From JAHECW01 sp964641415 (lineage in GTDB: Bacteria; Acidobacteriota; Thermoanaerobaculia; Thermoanaerobaculales; Sulfomarinibacteraceae), in the NCBI GenBank assembly GCA_964641415.1, contig CAZXMW010000008.1, positions 39,365 to 103,364 on the forward strand: 64,000 bases of DNA, read 5' to 3'. Below the pieces are notes generated by a model. That model saw only the letters and a list, made by a program, of their open reading frames with translations. It was not told where the DNA came from and searched no databases. The position numbers and the translations under genes were made by a program. This document shows, piece after piece, positions 36,471 to 45,511 of this stretch; position 1 is the first letter of the stretch, and each line of letters begins with the position of its first letter.

Positions 36471-36507
36471 GACCACCCCTCCAGAAGGGCCAAGCCCCCG
36501 GCCGCAC

Positions 36508-36921
36508 CTACAAAAGAAACCGGCGAATAGGTTTTGGGAGTCGGCGGATGATCGACAGCACGAGAGGAAGGACCACCGCTCGCCACCGGAAGCTCTGAAA
36601 GCTGTCGCCGTCGACTCGAAAGGCGCGCTCCATCCGCACATCGTAGGCAACGACCACTCGCGCGAAAGCCAATGCAACCCGCACCATTCTCACCAGGAAC
36701 ATGTCTCTGGAGTACAGGCCCTTGTGATGGAGCACAAAGGCGAGGTCAGCCGGGTCGTGCGGCCCTTCGAATCCATCGGAGAGGACCGAGACGATCTCGG
36801 GACCCCAGAATCGGACCCGTTCGGCGAAGTCGTCGGCGACGACGGCATCGCCGGTCGTGTTGATGATCCGAACCGATTCGACCTGGCGGATCTCTGGAAC
36901 AACGTGCCGCAGATACAGCAA
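36508..36921 (-). CDS. small uncharacterised protein
   Basis: 137 residues, not recognised. It has a beta-strand start (LYLRHVVPEIRQVESVRIIN) and a C-terminal hydrophobic, Arg-rich tail (VVLPLVLSIIRRLPKPIRRF) that may be membrane-associated. It starts at TTG 2 nt after the stop of gmhA, with GGAGA 7 nt upstream, and so is coupled to it. The role is unknown, though position suggests heptose or glycan work. Confidence 0.55.
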   Translation of the reverse strand: MLYLRHVVPEIRQVESVRIINTTGDAVVADDFAERVRFWGPEIVSVLSDGFEGPHDPADLAFVLHHKGLYSRDMFLVRMVRVALAFARVVVAYDVRMERAFRVDGDSFQSFRWRAVVLPLVLSIIRRLPKPIRRFLL

Positions 36922-36923
36922 AG

Positions 36924-37526
36924 CTAGTCTCCGGGCGGGCTCGTGAGCTCGAGAAGGAGCTCGCAGACGACATGCCAGAAGAGGATGTGCACCTCCTGTA
37001 TCCGTTGGGTGTTCGAGCTCGGGGCCGCAAAGACGTGGGCCGCCCTGGCGGCCAACGCGCCGCCGCCGCCGCCGACAATCGCGACGGTCTCAAGCCCCGA
37101 TCGGTTCGCCGTGTCGACCGCATTCAGGATGTTGACCGAGTCGCCGCTGGTGCTGATGGCGACCAGGACGTCTCCCGGTCGGGCCAGCGCCTCGAGCTGA
37201 CGCACAAACACATTCTCGAAGCCGAAGTCGTTGGCTATTGAAGTCAGGGTGGCGGCGTTGGCGGTGAGACTGACCGCTCGCCAGGCACCCGTCTCGCTGA
37301 CAAAGCGCCCGACAAACTCCGCCATCACGTGCTCGGCGTCGGCCGCGCTGCCACCGTTGCCGCACAGCCAGACGGTCCGGTTGGCCGCGATGGCCCGGGC
37401 AAAGACCCCGGCGATCGACACCATCCCCGCGATCTCGCTCTCGCCGATGGTCGCAACAGCATGGCGGTGCTCCTCAACGGCATTCAAAGCATGCTCGTTC
37501 AACCGTTCTCTGAAAGCCTCGCCCAC
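36924..37526 (-). CDS. gmhA: sedoheptulose-7-phosphate isomerase
   Basis: 200 residues, one SIS domain of the GmhA family: VWLCGNGGSAADAEHVMAEF, VAISTSGDSVNILNAVDTA and VAIVGGGGGALAARAAHVF with a final helix QEVHILFWHVVCELL. It converts sedoheptulose 7-phosphate to D-glycero-D-manno-heptose 7-phosphate, the first step of GDP- or ADP-heptose synthesis, in the cytoplasm. The other pathway genes are at 46461-48771 on the opposite strand, so the pathway is split by a flip of gene order. A TATTCT lies 21 nt upstream, leaving room for a GGAAAGG ribosome site. Confidence 0.92.
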   Translation of the reverse strand: MGEAFRERLNEHALNAVEEHRHAVATIGESEIAGMVSIAGVFARAIAANRTVWLCGNGGSAADAEHVMAEFVGRFVSETGAWRAVSLTANAATLTSIANDFGFENVFVRQLEALARPGDVLVAISTSGDSVNILNAVDTANRSGLETVAIVGGGGGALAARAAHVFAAPSSNTQRIQEVHILFWHVVCELLLELTSPPGD

Positions 37527-37590
37527 GATCGACCGCCTTTCCCGTCAAGAATATCCTGGAACCGGCCAGGGCCGCGGCACGCTCGATCCA

Positions 37591-38610
37591 TCACAGAGAC
37601 CTTTCGACAACCGCAAGTGCGCGTAACACCATGCGGTCCATGGTCCAGTCCCGGAGCACGCGCCGCTGACCCCGCCTCGCGACCTCGCGCCGCTCATCGT
37701 CGTGCTCGAGAAAGTACCGAATCTTCTCGACGGCCTCGTCAGCGGAGCGGAAGACCTCGATCTCGCGCCCGATCTCGAAGAACCTCTCGACATCACGGCG
37801 GTACTCGACCAGGACAAAGGCCCCGCAGCAAAGCACCTCGAAGGCTCGCGACGAGATCGCGTTGATCTGCTGGTGGCCAGCCGGAAGATCGAGGTTGATC
37901 CGCGTGCCACAGTAGACCCGTCGTTTGTGCACGGTTCCAACCGATCGTGGAGCACACTGGTGTCTGAATGCAGGCCCGGACTCCCATGCGCGACCCCACA
38001 GTCGGACCTCGACCCCGTGGTCAGAGAGGTGCGTGAAGAACGATCTGCGGTTTGGATACGGCGACCCGAAGAAGGAGACATCCGCCGCCCACTCGACGTC
38101 CACCAGCTCGGACTCTCGGCACGGTGAGAAAAGGCGGGGATCAGCGACACCGTGGAGAAAGTGAACCCGCTCGGGCCCGAGTCGGCGCTCGAGGATGGGG
38201 ATGATGTAGGACTCGCCCGTGAAAAAGAAGTCGTACAGCTCGAGAGCCTGGAGCTGATGGGGCTCGAAGAACGCGAGGTTGGACTCCCGGATCGCGATCT
38301 TGACACCGCGATCACGAATGCGGCTGAGGGTCTTCGGAGAGAGAACCCAGTTGGACCCCCAGATAAACAACAGATCCGGGCCAAACGACTCGACCCGCCT
38401 GAAAAACCATCGGTTGACGAGCCGCCGTTGTAGCAAGCCACGCTGCCACGGGCTGCCCTCGTGGCAGTCGTGGAGCATTCCGAGGAACGGCGGGAGATCC
38501 GAGTCGAGGCCGACCAGGAGCACCTCGTGGCCCGACGAAACGAGCGAGTCGGAAAACGCGATCGGAAGATCGCCCGAAGACCGGTTCCAGGCCGCCACGA
38601 GGATCTTCAT
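37591..38610 (-). CDS. CgeB-family glycosyltransferase
   Basis: 339 residues. The N-terminus is MKILVAAWNRSSGDLPIAF, with LLFIWGSNWVLSPKTLSRI, and the C-terminal part has VSFFGSPYPNRRSFFTHLSD and NAISSRAFEVLCCGAFVLVE followed by SADEAVEKIRYFLEHDDERR. This is the layout of CgeB/glycosyl-transferase-1-like proteins, related to maturation of spore and surface glycans. Lower GC and many Arg/Phe/Trp codons are noticeable. It is followed by gmhA after 64 bp. Confidence 0.8.
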   Translation of the reverse strand: MKILVAAWNRSSGDLPIAFSDSLVSSGHEVLLVGLDSDLPPFLGMLHDCHEGSPWQRGLLQRRLVNRWFFRRVESFGPDLLFIWGSNWVLSPKTLSRIRDRGVKIAIRESNLAFFEPHQLQALELYDFFFTGESYIIPILERRLGPERVHFLHGVADPRLFSPCRESELVDVEWAADVSFFGSPYPNRRSFFTHLSDHGVEVRLWGRAWESGPAFRHQCAPRSVGTVHKRRVYCGTRINLDLPAGHQQINAISSRAFEVLCCGAFVLVEYRRDVERFFEIGREIEVFRSADEAVEKIRYFLEHDDERREVARRGQRRVLRDWTMDRMVLRALAVVERSL

Positions 38611-38667
38611 CGCCGCCCCCGACAGCCAGCCGAAAGCGCGGAGCAGGCCCTCATCACTCGACCGCGC

Positions 38668-39522
38668 TCACGCTTCGTCACACCGAGAGACATAGCGATC
38701 CCAGAGCTCGCGGTAGACCTCGTCGTTGTCGATCAGGGAGCGGCACACCGTGACAACCTCGCGGACCTCGGCCGGCTCCAGCTCCCGGGCGAATCTACCG
38801 ACCCGTCCGGCGGTCGGATGATCCCCACCGCTGCAACCGTAGAGTCGGTTGGCGCTCTCGGCCAAGGCTGCGTCGATGTCATCACCGGCCCGGTAATCAT
38901 CGAGCCCAGCGAAGGTCATCATGTCCTCGACGGCGGCCGAGGCTGAGGCCCGGTCGACGAGGTCTTCGAACCTGACCCTGAGCAGCTTGGTATCGGGACG
39001 GGTGTCGCGCGCGAGGATCTCATCAAAGGTCCTGATCGACCATGCCCAACGAGCGATCTTCGTCATGTCGGAGAATCCCCGCACCCGGTCAAACAGCATC
39101 GCGAATACCGGGTGCTCCCGAACCGGCGCGAAGGCGCGGCGCTCGCGAAACACCTCTCGGAGGCTGGTCACCGTGTCCGGCGGAAATCTCGAGATGTGGA
39201 TGAACACGGCGGTCGGGAAGACGTCTTCGAGTAGCGGGACGAAGAGTGTGTTGTACGGAAACTTGCACACTACCGGGAGCCCCGACCGGCGGGCGACCCG
39301 CCACACCGGGTCGTCAGTAAAGTACTCGCGCAACGTCTCGTGCTCACCAGGTTCGACCAGCGCCTTGGCAACCCGGCGTTTGTAGTCTGCGACCGACGCG
39401 TTGATGGCGGGCTCGCGGGTGCTCTCGATGAGGTTGAAGCACCGCACGTTCTGGACCAACAGATGGGACCCGAGGGTCGTCCCCTGACGCCCGTGACCCA
39501 GGAAGAAGACCACCCGCGTCAT
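38668..39522 (-). CDS. sulfotransferase-family protein
   Basis: 284 residues. The 5'-phosphosulfate loop is VFFLGHGRQGTTLGSHLLV and the 3'-phosphate part resembles HISRFPPDTVTSLRE. These are the PAPS-binding signature of bacterial sulfotransferases. It should sulfate a glycan or lipid in the cytoplasm using PAPS. No PAPS synthesis genes are in the window. ATG 39522 is in an ATGA overlap with the DegT gene upstream, so the pair is coupled. Confidence 0.75.
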   Translation of the reverse strand: MTRVVFFLGHGRQGTTLGSHLLVQNVRCFNLIESTREPAINASVADYKRRVAKALVEPGEHETLREYFTDDPVWRVARRSGLPVVCKFPYNTLFVPLLEDVFPTAVFIHISRFPPDTVTSLREVFRERRAFAPVREHPVFAMLFDRVRGFSDMTKIARWAWSIRTFDEILARDTRPDTKLLRVRFEDLVDRASASAAVEDMMTFAGLDDYRAGDDIDAALAESANRLYGCSGGDHPTAGRVGRFARELEPAEVREVVTVCRSLIDNDEVYRELWDRYVSRCDEA

Positions 39523-40703
39523 GGTCGCGCCGCCTCCCCGTTGTCGAGAACCTCGCGTAGCGCCTCGACCACATACCGGCAGTCTTCTTCGCCGTATCGG
39601 GTACACAGCGGAAGCGAGATCGTCCGACGGCCCAACCACTCCGTGTTCGGGAGGTGTACCTCGGGGTACCGCTCCCGGTAGAAGCGGTGCAGGTGGGTGG
39701 GATAGAAATGGACGTTCGTCCCGATCTTGTACCGTTGGCGGAGCAGCGCCATCACCCGGTCCCGGTCCTGGTCGTTATCAAGGAGCCTGACGCCGTAGAC
39801 GTGGTTACCCCATCGACCGTGATCGGTCTCGAACAGCGGAAGCTCGATGTCGTCCATGCCCGCCAGCAGACGGTCATAGGTCCGGACGAGGCTGTTCCGC
39901 TTTTCCAGGAGCTCGTCGGCGCGTTGCAACTGGACAATCCCGATGGCCGCGTGGAGATCGGTCAGGTTGGCCTTGTAGCCCGGCACGAGACACTGGACAT
40001 GGGGGCTTCCCTCCTCCTTCTGGTATCTCTTCCAGGCGTCGCGGCTCATACCGTGGTACGCCCACAGCCGGATGTCTTCGGCGAGTTCGTCGTCATCACA
40101 GGTGATCACCCCCCCGTCGCCGGTGGTGAGGTTCTTGATGGCGTAGAAGCTGAAGCAGGAGGCAAGGCCATAACAACCCACCGCCTTCCCCCGGTACTCG
40201 GAGAAGATCGCGTGCGCCGCGTCGAAGATGACGATTACGCCATGTTCTCTTGCCACGGCTTCGATCCCGTCTATTTCGACCGGGAGTCCCGACATGTGGA
40301 CAGGGATCACAGCCTTGGCCTTTGGTGCTTGCGTTTCGAGAGCGTGTTTGAGGATTTCCGGCGTGATATTCGCCGTTTGCCGATCGACATCGACAAAAAC
40401 CGGCGTTGCCCCGAGTTGCTCCACGATGTTGGCCGTGCTCGGCCACGTCATGGAAGGAACGATCACCTCATCGCCGGGCGCGACGCCGACGACCTTCGAG
40501 ACCAGAAAAAGGGCCGCCGTACACGAGCTCACCGCGATGGCGTGTCGGGTTCCGTGGAGCTCGGCGACGAGGGATTCAAACCGCTCCACCCGCGGCCCCG
40601 TGGTGATCCACCCGCTGTGCAGGGTATCCACCACCTCGGCGATCTCGCGCTCGGTGATGTCCGGCACAGCGATCGGCAGGAACGACTCGCGAATCTTACG
40701 CAC
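39519..40703 (-). CDS. DegT/DnrJ/EryC1-family PLP aminotransferase
   Basis: 394 residues. It has the N-terminal IAEVVDTLHSGWITTGPRVE, TAALFLVSKVVGVAPGDEVI, FDAAHAIFSEYRG and the PLP-lysine tract SFYAIKNLTTGDGG. C-terminal YKANLTDLHAAIGIVQL is the family substrate motif. It makes a 4-amino-4-deoxy (or 3-amino) sugar nucleotide, like ArnB/PerA/PseC. The acceptor sugar is not identifiable. A GTG start is used. It is first of a DegT-sulfotransferase pair and may also be coupled to the Wzt exporter 113 bp further. Confidence 0.9.
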   Translation of the reverse strand: MRKIRESFLPIAVPDITEREIAEVVDTLHSGWITTGPRVERFESLVAELHGTRHAIAVSSCTAALFLVSKVVGVAPGDEVIVPSMTWPSTANIVEQLGATPVFVDVDRQTANITPEILKHALETQAPKAKAVIPVHMSGLPVEIDGIEAVAREHGVIVIFDAAHAIFSEYRGKAVGCYGLASCFSFYAIKNLTTGDGGVITCDDDELAEDIRLWAYHGMSRDAWKRYQKEEGSPHVQCLVPGYKANLTDLHAAIGIVQLQRADELLEKRNSLVRTYDRLLAGMDDIELPLFETDHGRWGNHVYGVRLLDNDQDRDRVMALLRQRYKIGTNVHFYPTHLHRFYRERYPEVHLPNTEWLGRRTISLPLCTRYGEEDCRYVVEALREVLDNGEAARP

Positions 40704-40816
40704 GATCAGTCTCTCATTCTGTTGTTACCGATCGGGGCGACCCGCCGGAGTTTTTGTCCGAACGCCGAATCTCGACCAAAATCCGACCCTTGGCAGCGTT
40801 GGCGACCATGCATGAA

Positions 40817-42079
40817 TCACTCCGGAAACGTCCACGAGATATTGGGGCGAAAGAAGCCCTCTTTGCCGCCGGGATTCGGCATATCTTCAACAACCCGAAA
40901 AGAGTCGGCGAGCCGGAGACAGTGAATCGCCTGCAACGACGGATCGTGGAACGACAGGCCGAGAAGGTACTTCCCCGCCTTGAGCTGCAGGGGCCGCAAC
41001 CTAATTTCGATCATCTGCTCTCCGTCGAGCTCGAACGGAGCAACTCCGTGATGTGTCGAACGCTCAATGGAGAGCACGAGCCCGGACGGATCTCGGAGAC
41101 TCACCGAGGAGACAAGTCTGGAGATCGGCTTTCTCGCGCGAACGCGAACGCGCACAACGAGAGATTCGTCAGGGCGAAGCACAGTTTTTCGGTTCAATTC
41201 CTCGTCAAGTAACTCAACGGTCAGGATTTCGATGTCTCCGGTCTCCAATCCCGCGACTCGTTGGGCTCTCGACACTATCGCTCGGCGAACCTCCGGATCG
41301 ACACCTTCCCACCGTCTCGACACATCATCGCCCAGATAGCGTCCGATCATGTCAGGTTTCGAACCCGTGTGGGCGGTGCCTCCCTCGAGCAACATCACGC
41401 GTTCGCAGAAACCCTCCACCGCCACCATGTTGTGCGACACGAAGACGACTGCCGACCTCCCGTCGGACACGAGCTCCCACATTCGCTCCATGGCTTTCGA
41501 CCTGAAATCGGCGTCCCCGACGGCCAGGACCTCGTCCACCAGGAGGACCTCGGGCTCGAGGTGAACGGCGACGCTGAATCCGAGCCGGACGTACATCCCA
41601 GAGCTGTAGTGCTTGATAGGGGTGTCGATGAATTCGGCAACTCCAGAGAACTGAACAATGTCGTCGTATTTCCGATCGATCTCCGCCCTCGACATGCCGA
41701 GGATCGCCCCGTTGATGTAGATGTTCTCGCGGCCACTCAACATCGGATGAAAGCCTGCTCCCAGTTGAATGAGTGCACCGACCCGACCACGGATCTCGAT
41801 GCTCCCTGAATCTGGCATGAAGATACCGTTGAGCATCGAAAGAAGCGTCGTCTTGCCGGAGCCGTTCGCGCCGATGACCCCGAGAACCTCTCCCCGGCGC
41901 ACCTCGAAAGAAACATCCCGAAGGGCCCAGAACTCGCCGCGACGTAGCGTGGCCGGCCGTCGCGGGAGACCGACCGCATCTACGATGATGTCCCGCAGAC
42001 CGTACGACATGGAGCGACGCAGGCTGCGGGCGAACTTCTTGGCCACCCCGTCCGCGCGGATCAACACCTCATCACTCAC
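40817..42079 (-). CDS. wzt: O-antigen ABC exporter ATPase (Wzt)
   Basis: 420 residues. The nucleotide-binding domain has Walker A GANGSGKTT, the signature YSSGMYVRLGF, Walker B LLVDEVLAVGD and the H-loop FVSHNM. A C-terminal carbohydrate-binding domain of about 150 residues (VSSVSLRDPSGLVL, HHGVAPFELDGEQM) is the Wzt extension that recognises the finished glycan. It powers export of a polysaccharide across the inner membrane. It starts in a GTGA overlap with wzm. Confidence 0.92.
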   Translation of the reverse strand: MSDEVLIRADGVAKKFARSLRRSMSYGLRDIIVDAVGLPRRPATLRRGEFWALRDVSFEVRRGEVLGVIGANGSGKTTLLSMLNGIFMPDSGSIEIRGRVGALIQLGAGFHPMLSGRENIYINGAILGMSRAEIDRKYDDIVQFSGVAEFIDTPIKHYSSGMYVRLGFSVAVHLEPEVLLVDEVLAVGDADFRSKAMERMWELVSDGRSAVVFVSHNMVAVEGFCERVMLLEGGTAHTGSKPDMIGRYLGDDVSRRWEGVDPEVRRAIVSRAQRVAGLETGDIEILTVELLDEELNRKTVLRPDESLVVRVRVRARKPISRLVSSVSLRDPSGLVLSIERSTHHGVAPFELDGEQMIEIRLRPLQLKAGKYLLGLSFHDPSLQAIHCLRLADSFRVVEDMPNPGGKEGFFRPNISWTFPE

Positions 42080-42930
42080 CTCGTGCCCATCCTCTCGGTC
42101 ATCCGCATCTCGGTCACGACGAAGAGCCTCCACGAAAAGAGGAAGAAGACAACGCTCAGAGCCGTCACGAAAGCAAAGGCTTCCGGGGCGAGTACACGAC
42201 CTTCGACAACGAGGTCACACGGTCCTCGGACCAGAACCGCAAGCGGGTTGTAGCGGGACAAGGCGGCAAGGGGCCCTTGCTCAGGAACCGGGTACAGAAC
42301 GGGCGTCAGGAAAAGCAGGAAATTCGTGACGAAAACGACGATGTTCGCCACGTCGCGGACGACGACGTTGACCAGAGCCAGAACGAGCCCGAATCCGAGA
42401 GTGAAGAGCGCGAGTGGAATTAACGCGATGGGAAACCACAGGGCCGCGGCGGGTGGAACGAGTCCGTAGTACGCGCACAGCCCAATAACGAGTACCAGTC
42501 GCACCAGAAGCTCGACCACAACCTGTCCAAAGGCAGCCACGATCAAGGTCTCCCTCGGGAAATCGATCTTAACCACCATGCTACCGGCGCCCACGAGAGC
42601 ATTGCTGGAGACCACGAGCCCGGCGGCGAAGATCTGCCAGACGGTCAAGCCAAGCAACGCATACAATGGATAGGGAATGGCGACCTCACCGATATCCAGG
42701 ACCCCGGACCGATTCAACAGGACAAAGGTACCGACTGCGATTAGGGGGACGATGATCGCCCACGCCAAGCCGAGAAGGGTCTGCCGATACCGGGCATGGA
42801 AGTCGCGGAGAAACAGCCGCCATATGAGTTCTCCATTGTCCGTCAGGCGAGAAAATACATCTCTCCAGAAGCGCGGCTTCCACCCTCCCCGCGGTTCCGA
42901 TGAGTATCTCCGACTTTTATTCAATCGCAT
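42076..42930 (-). CDS. wzm: O-antigen ABC exporter permease (Wzm)
   Basis: 284 residues with six membrane helices. The N-terminal cytosolic part (ELIWRLFLRDFHARYRQTLL, then GLAWAIIVPLIAVG) is the ABC-2/Wzm signature. It forms the export channel with the adjacent Wzt. ATG 42930 is preceded by GGGAG; upstream in-frame codons to 43074 lie in a region without coding bias. The gene is the first of the exporter operon reading toward the sugar-amination genes. Confidence 0.9.
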   Translation of the reverse strand: MRLNKSRRYSSEPRGGWKPRFWRDVFSRLTDNGELIWRLFLRDFHARYRQTLLGLAWAIIVPLIAVGTFVLLNRSGVLDIGEVAIPYPLYALLGLTVWQIFAAGLVVSSNALVGAGSMVVKIDFPRETLIVAAFGQVVVELLVRLVLVIGLCAYYGLVPPAAALWFPIALIPLALFTLGFGLVLALVNVVVRDVANIVVFVTNFLLFLTPVLYPVPEQGPLAALSRYNPLAVLVRGPCDLVVEGRVLAPEAFAFVTALSVVFFLFSWRLFVVTEMRMTERMGTR

Positions 42931-43412
42931 ACACGGCTCCCATCGGCGGTCGACCTCGGCGGGACGGCGGAGATGGCAATGCATGACCGCGGCGAGGCCG
43001 CGTGGTCGACGAACGGTCGGCTCGCACCCCGATTCTACCTTCCGAAGCGCGTCGCACGACTTAGCTGAACTCAAGCCGCGGTTGATCGCTGCCCCGGCTG
43101 TCTGGTTGCCTCGACTCTTGGAGGTCCAAGCGGCTCTAATGAGAGTCGAAACAGAATCCGTGAAACATCTTGATTATGGCGCATCGACGACGCGACGGCC
43201 ACCGGGCTCCTTCTGAGGGAGATCTGTGCGAACTCTGAAGACGCTCGCGCAGTCCATCGACTTCCGCGGCTTCCCTCCAGCCGATCTCAATGAGCATCGG
43301 TGCATCACGAGCCAGACTCGCAACCTGGAGGTACTCCCTGTGGCGGGCGAATCAGATTCTCACGACCGCGACGCGATCTCTCTGCCGGCTCCGAACCCGT
43401 CCCGGATATTCC
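42931..43412. other. 482-bp intergenic region, divergent promoter region
   Basis: This gap lies between wzm and the broken methyltransferase gene and has lower GC than its neighbours. I see no gene I can support. A 66-codon frame at 43226-43426 has a GAGGGAG site and a GTG start but no resemblance to anything known. The region must hold at least the wzm promoter. Confidence 0.5.
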
Positions 43413-44652
43413 ATGGTCGGGGATGAGGAGGGCCCGAAGCCCGAAACACCGCGGATTCCGGAAGCGCAGGGCAATGCTGCGGTGACCGTGCTCCTGAGCG
43501 AGATCGCGCACGATGCCGCGGCGCAGTCCGCGACCGCGAGGCCCGAAGCTCGATGCCTCGTGTGTGGCGGCCGTCTCTGGAGACGGTTCCTCATCGTCAA
43601 TCGGTGTCGTTACTCCAGGTGCTGGCCATGCGGCAGCCTCATGTGGAATCCCCGTTGGATCGGAGACGAGGCGGCTCGGTTCTACAGCTCGCGTTATTAC
43701 GAAAGAACCCTTCACTTCCAAGCGATGGGGGCGGAAAGGACGCATGGGATTCCCCTGCCGACCCATCTAACTGGTGAGGCCCTCGACTGGGCGATGGGGT
43801 ACCACCGCATCCGGAGATCCGTGTCCTCGACGTCGGGTGTGGTGCAGGGGCCCCCCCCTCGAACTTCGGGAGCGCTACGGAATCAACGGCACGGGCATCG
43901 AGATCTCTCGCCACTACAAGTCGATTTGGTCGCGGTACGACATAGACGCGTCCGCGGAATCGCTCGATTACCACCTCGCCACCGGAGCCCGATACAACCT
44001 TGTCTTTTTCTCCGAGGTGGTCGAGCATGTCGCGCGTCCGAAGCCTTTCGTCGGCCATCTTATGCGCGCCCTGGACGCCGGCGGCTCCCTCGTGCTGACC
44101 ACTCCGAATGTCGGACGATACGCTCCGCTATTGGCCGGCAACATCAGCGGTCTGATCAGCCCCCCTAGACACATCAATCTTCTCACCAAGAAGGGCCTCC
44201 GCCTGCTTGCCAAGATGCACGGTGCGACAGCGAGAGTGCGGACATTCGGAGCTCCGGTATTCTCCATAGAGAGTTGGGCGAAGTCCTTCGATTTTCTCGC
44301 CGATCACTGCCCCGATCTGTACGAGTTCACTGGGAACACCCTCCTAATGCCGAGGTCGATTGCCCGATTGGGTATTGCTGCGCGCAAGAAATACGTCGCC
44401 CACGAGGTCTTACCCAGTGCTGAAGGAGGCCAAACAGCCGCGTTGTTGCGTCGAGAGGTCATGATGCACACTTCGTTTCGGGGTCGCCTTTTGAGGAGAG
44501 CCGCCGGAACGCCGGTCTTTGGCCGGTTCATGAAAGCTCTGGAAGAGCGTATGGGCCGTTTCGAGGGTCGCACCCAGATCGTCTGCGTCCTAACAGCGGG
44601 TTCGCTCCCCTTCCCCCGTGACGGCTGCACGGCCCCAGAAAACTCGACTTGA
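43413..44652 (+). pseudogene. SAM-dependent methyltransferase, broken by two 1-base frameshifts
   Basis: The protein would have an N-terminal zinc-ribbon-like part (ARCLVCGGRLW, then CWPCGSLMW), then the SAM-binding motif I (RVLDVGCGAG), then LELRERYGINGTGIEIS and FSEVVEHVARP, and a C-terminal domain. These pieces lie in three different frames: the first from 43413 to about 43798, motif I at about 43806-43855, and the rest from 43858. Both shifts are single missing bases, at GGGG (43796-43799) and CCCCCCCC (43851-43858). Either the gene is dead or the sequence has homopolymer errors; repaired, it would be a 413-residue methyltransferase for a sugar or lipid. Confidence 0.8.
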
Positions 44653-44959
44653 CACGTCATCTGCAGCTGCGGCTTTCGATCTCACCGAGAATCGAAGGTC
44701 AAATCGCTCGTTCTCTTGCATTTGATTCCCTGAACCTGTGATCGGCCGCCGTCGACGCGCCGGACTCCTCGAACACCATAAATCTCCGCAAATCCGCCCA
44801 AAGCCTCGCCGCCGGCCAGCTCAGGAGTACTACCCCCGAACGGTGATTCACATCGTGGCAGGCAGGACGATGATCATGGACACCGCAATAACCCCTATGC
44901 TAGCTTCGATGAAGGCTTGATTCAACGGGATCGAGTCGACTAGCATTCAAGGATCAACG
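44653..44959. other. 307-bp intergenic region before the heptose-modification genes
   Basis: The base composition is lower in GC than the flanking genes, and I see no coding frame I can support. An AAGGA at about 44948 supplies the ribosome site of the epimerase gene. The promoter of the 44960-48771 operon must lie here, with no clear boxes. Confidence 0.5.
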
Positions 44960-45490
44960 ATGTTCCAGCCATCGACGTCGATAAACCTGAACCTCCGCAC
45001 GATCACCCCTTCGGTCTTCCACGACCATCGCGGGCTATTTGTCGAAACATATAATGAAGAGTTCTTCGACTCCATCGGCATTCCCATCGTTTTCGTCCGC
45101 GACGCGATCTCCGTGTCCCATCGAAACGTCCTGCGAGGCATCCACTACGACAACCGCACGTGGAAGCTCATCCAATGCCTTGTCGGAGAGATCTTTTTTG
45201 TCGTCATCGACGTCCGCGAGGACTCGCCGACCTATCTCAAGTGGGACTCCTTCCTTCTGTCAGAGGAAAACCGATGTCAGGTGCTGGTTCCTCCACATCA
45301 CGGAAACGGCCACCTCGTCCTGAGCGAGAGGTGCGTGTTTCACTACAAGTTGTCGGAGTACTATGACCCGGAACGGGAACGGGTCTTCAAGTGGGACGAT
45401 CCGAGGGCGGCTATCGAGTGGCCGGTCGCCAATCCGATCCTCTCGAAAAAGGACCGGATGGGGCACGCCCCGAGGGCTCAAGACCATTGA
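44960..45490 (+). CDS. RmlC-like sugar-nucleotide 3,5-epimerase
   Basis: 176 residues, a cupin of the RmlC family: FHDHRGLFVETYNEEFF, VLRGIHYDNRTWKLIQCLVG (with the catalytic His) and VPPHHGNGHLVLSERCVFHY. RmlC epimerises C3 and C5 of a 4-keto-6-deoxy sugar nucleotide. In this heptose operon the likely substrate is a GDP-4-keto-6-deoxy-heptose, by analogy with Campylobacter heptose modification; dTDP-rhamnose genes rmlA, rmlB and rmlD are not evident. It leads the operon and has AAGGA upstream. Confidence 0.85.
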   Translation: MFQPSTSINLNLRTITPSVFHDHRGLFVETYNEEFFDSIGIPIVFVRDAISVSHRNVLRGIHYDNRTWKLIQCLVGEIFFVVIDVREDSPTYLKWDSFLLSEENRCQVLVPPHHGNGHLVLSERCVFHYKLSEYYDPERERVFKWDDPRAAIEWPVANPILSKKDRMGHAPRAQDH

Positions 45491-45511
45491 TCGAGGAGTT
45501 GGGGGACGACA

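Noticed and set aside
43226..43426. 66-codon frame upstream of the broken methyltransferase
   Set aside because: It has a plausible ribosome site but no resemblance to known proteins, and it overlaps the methyltransferase start.
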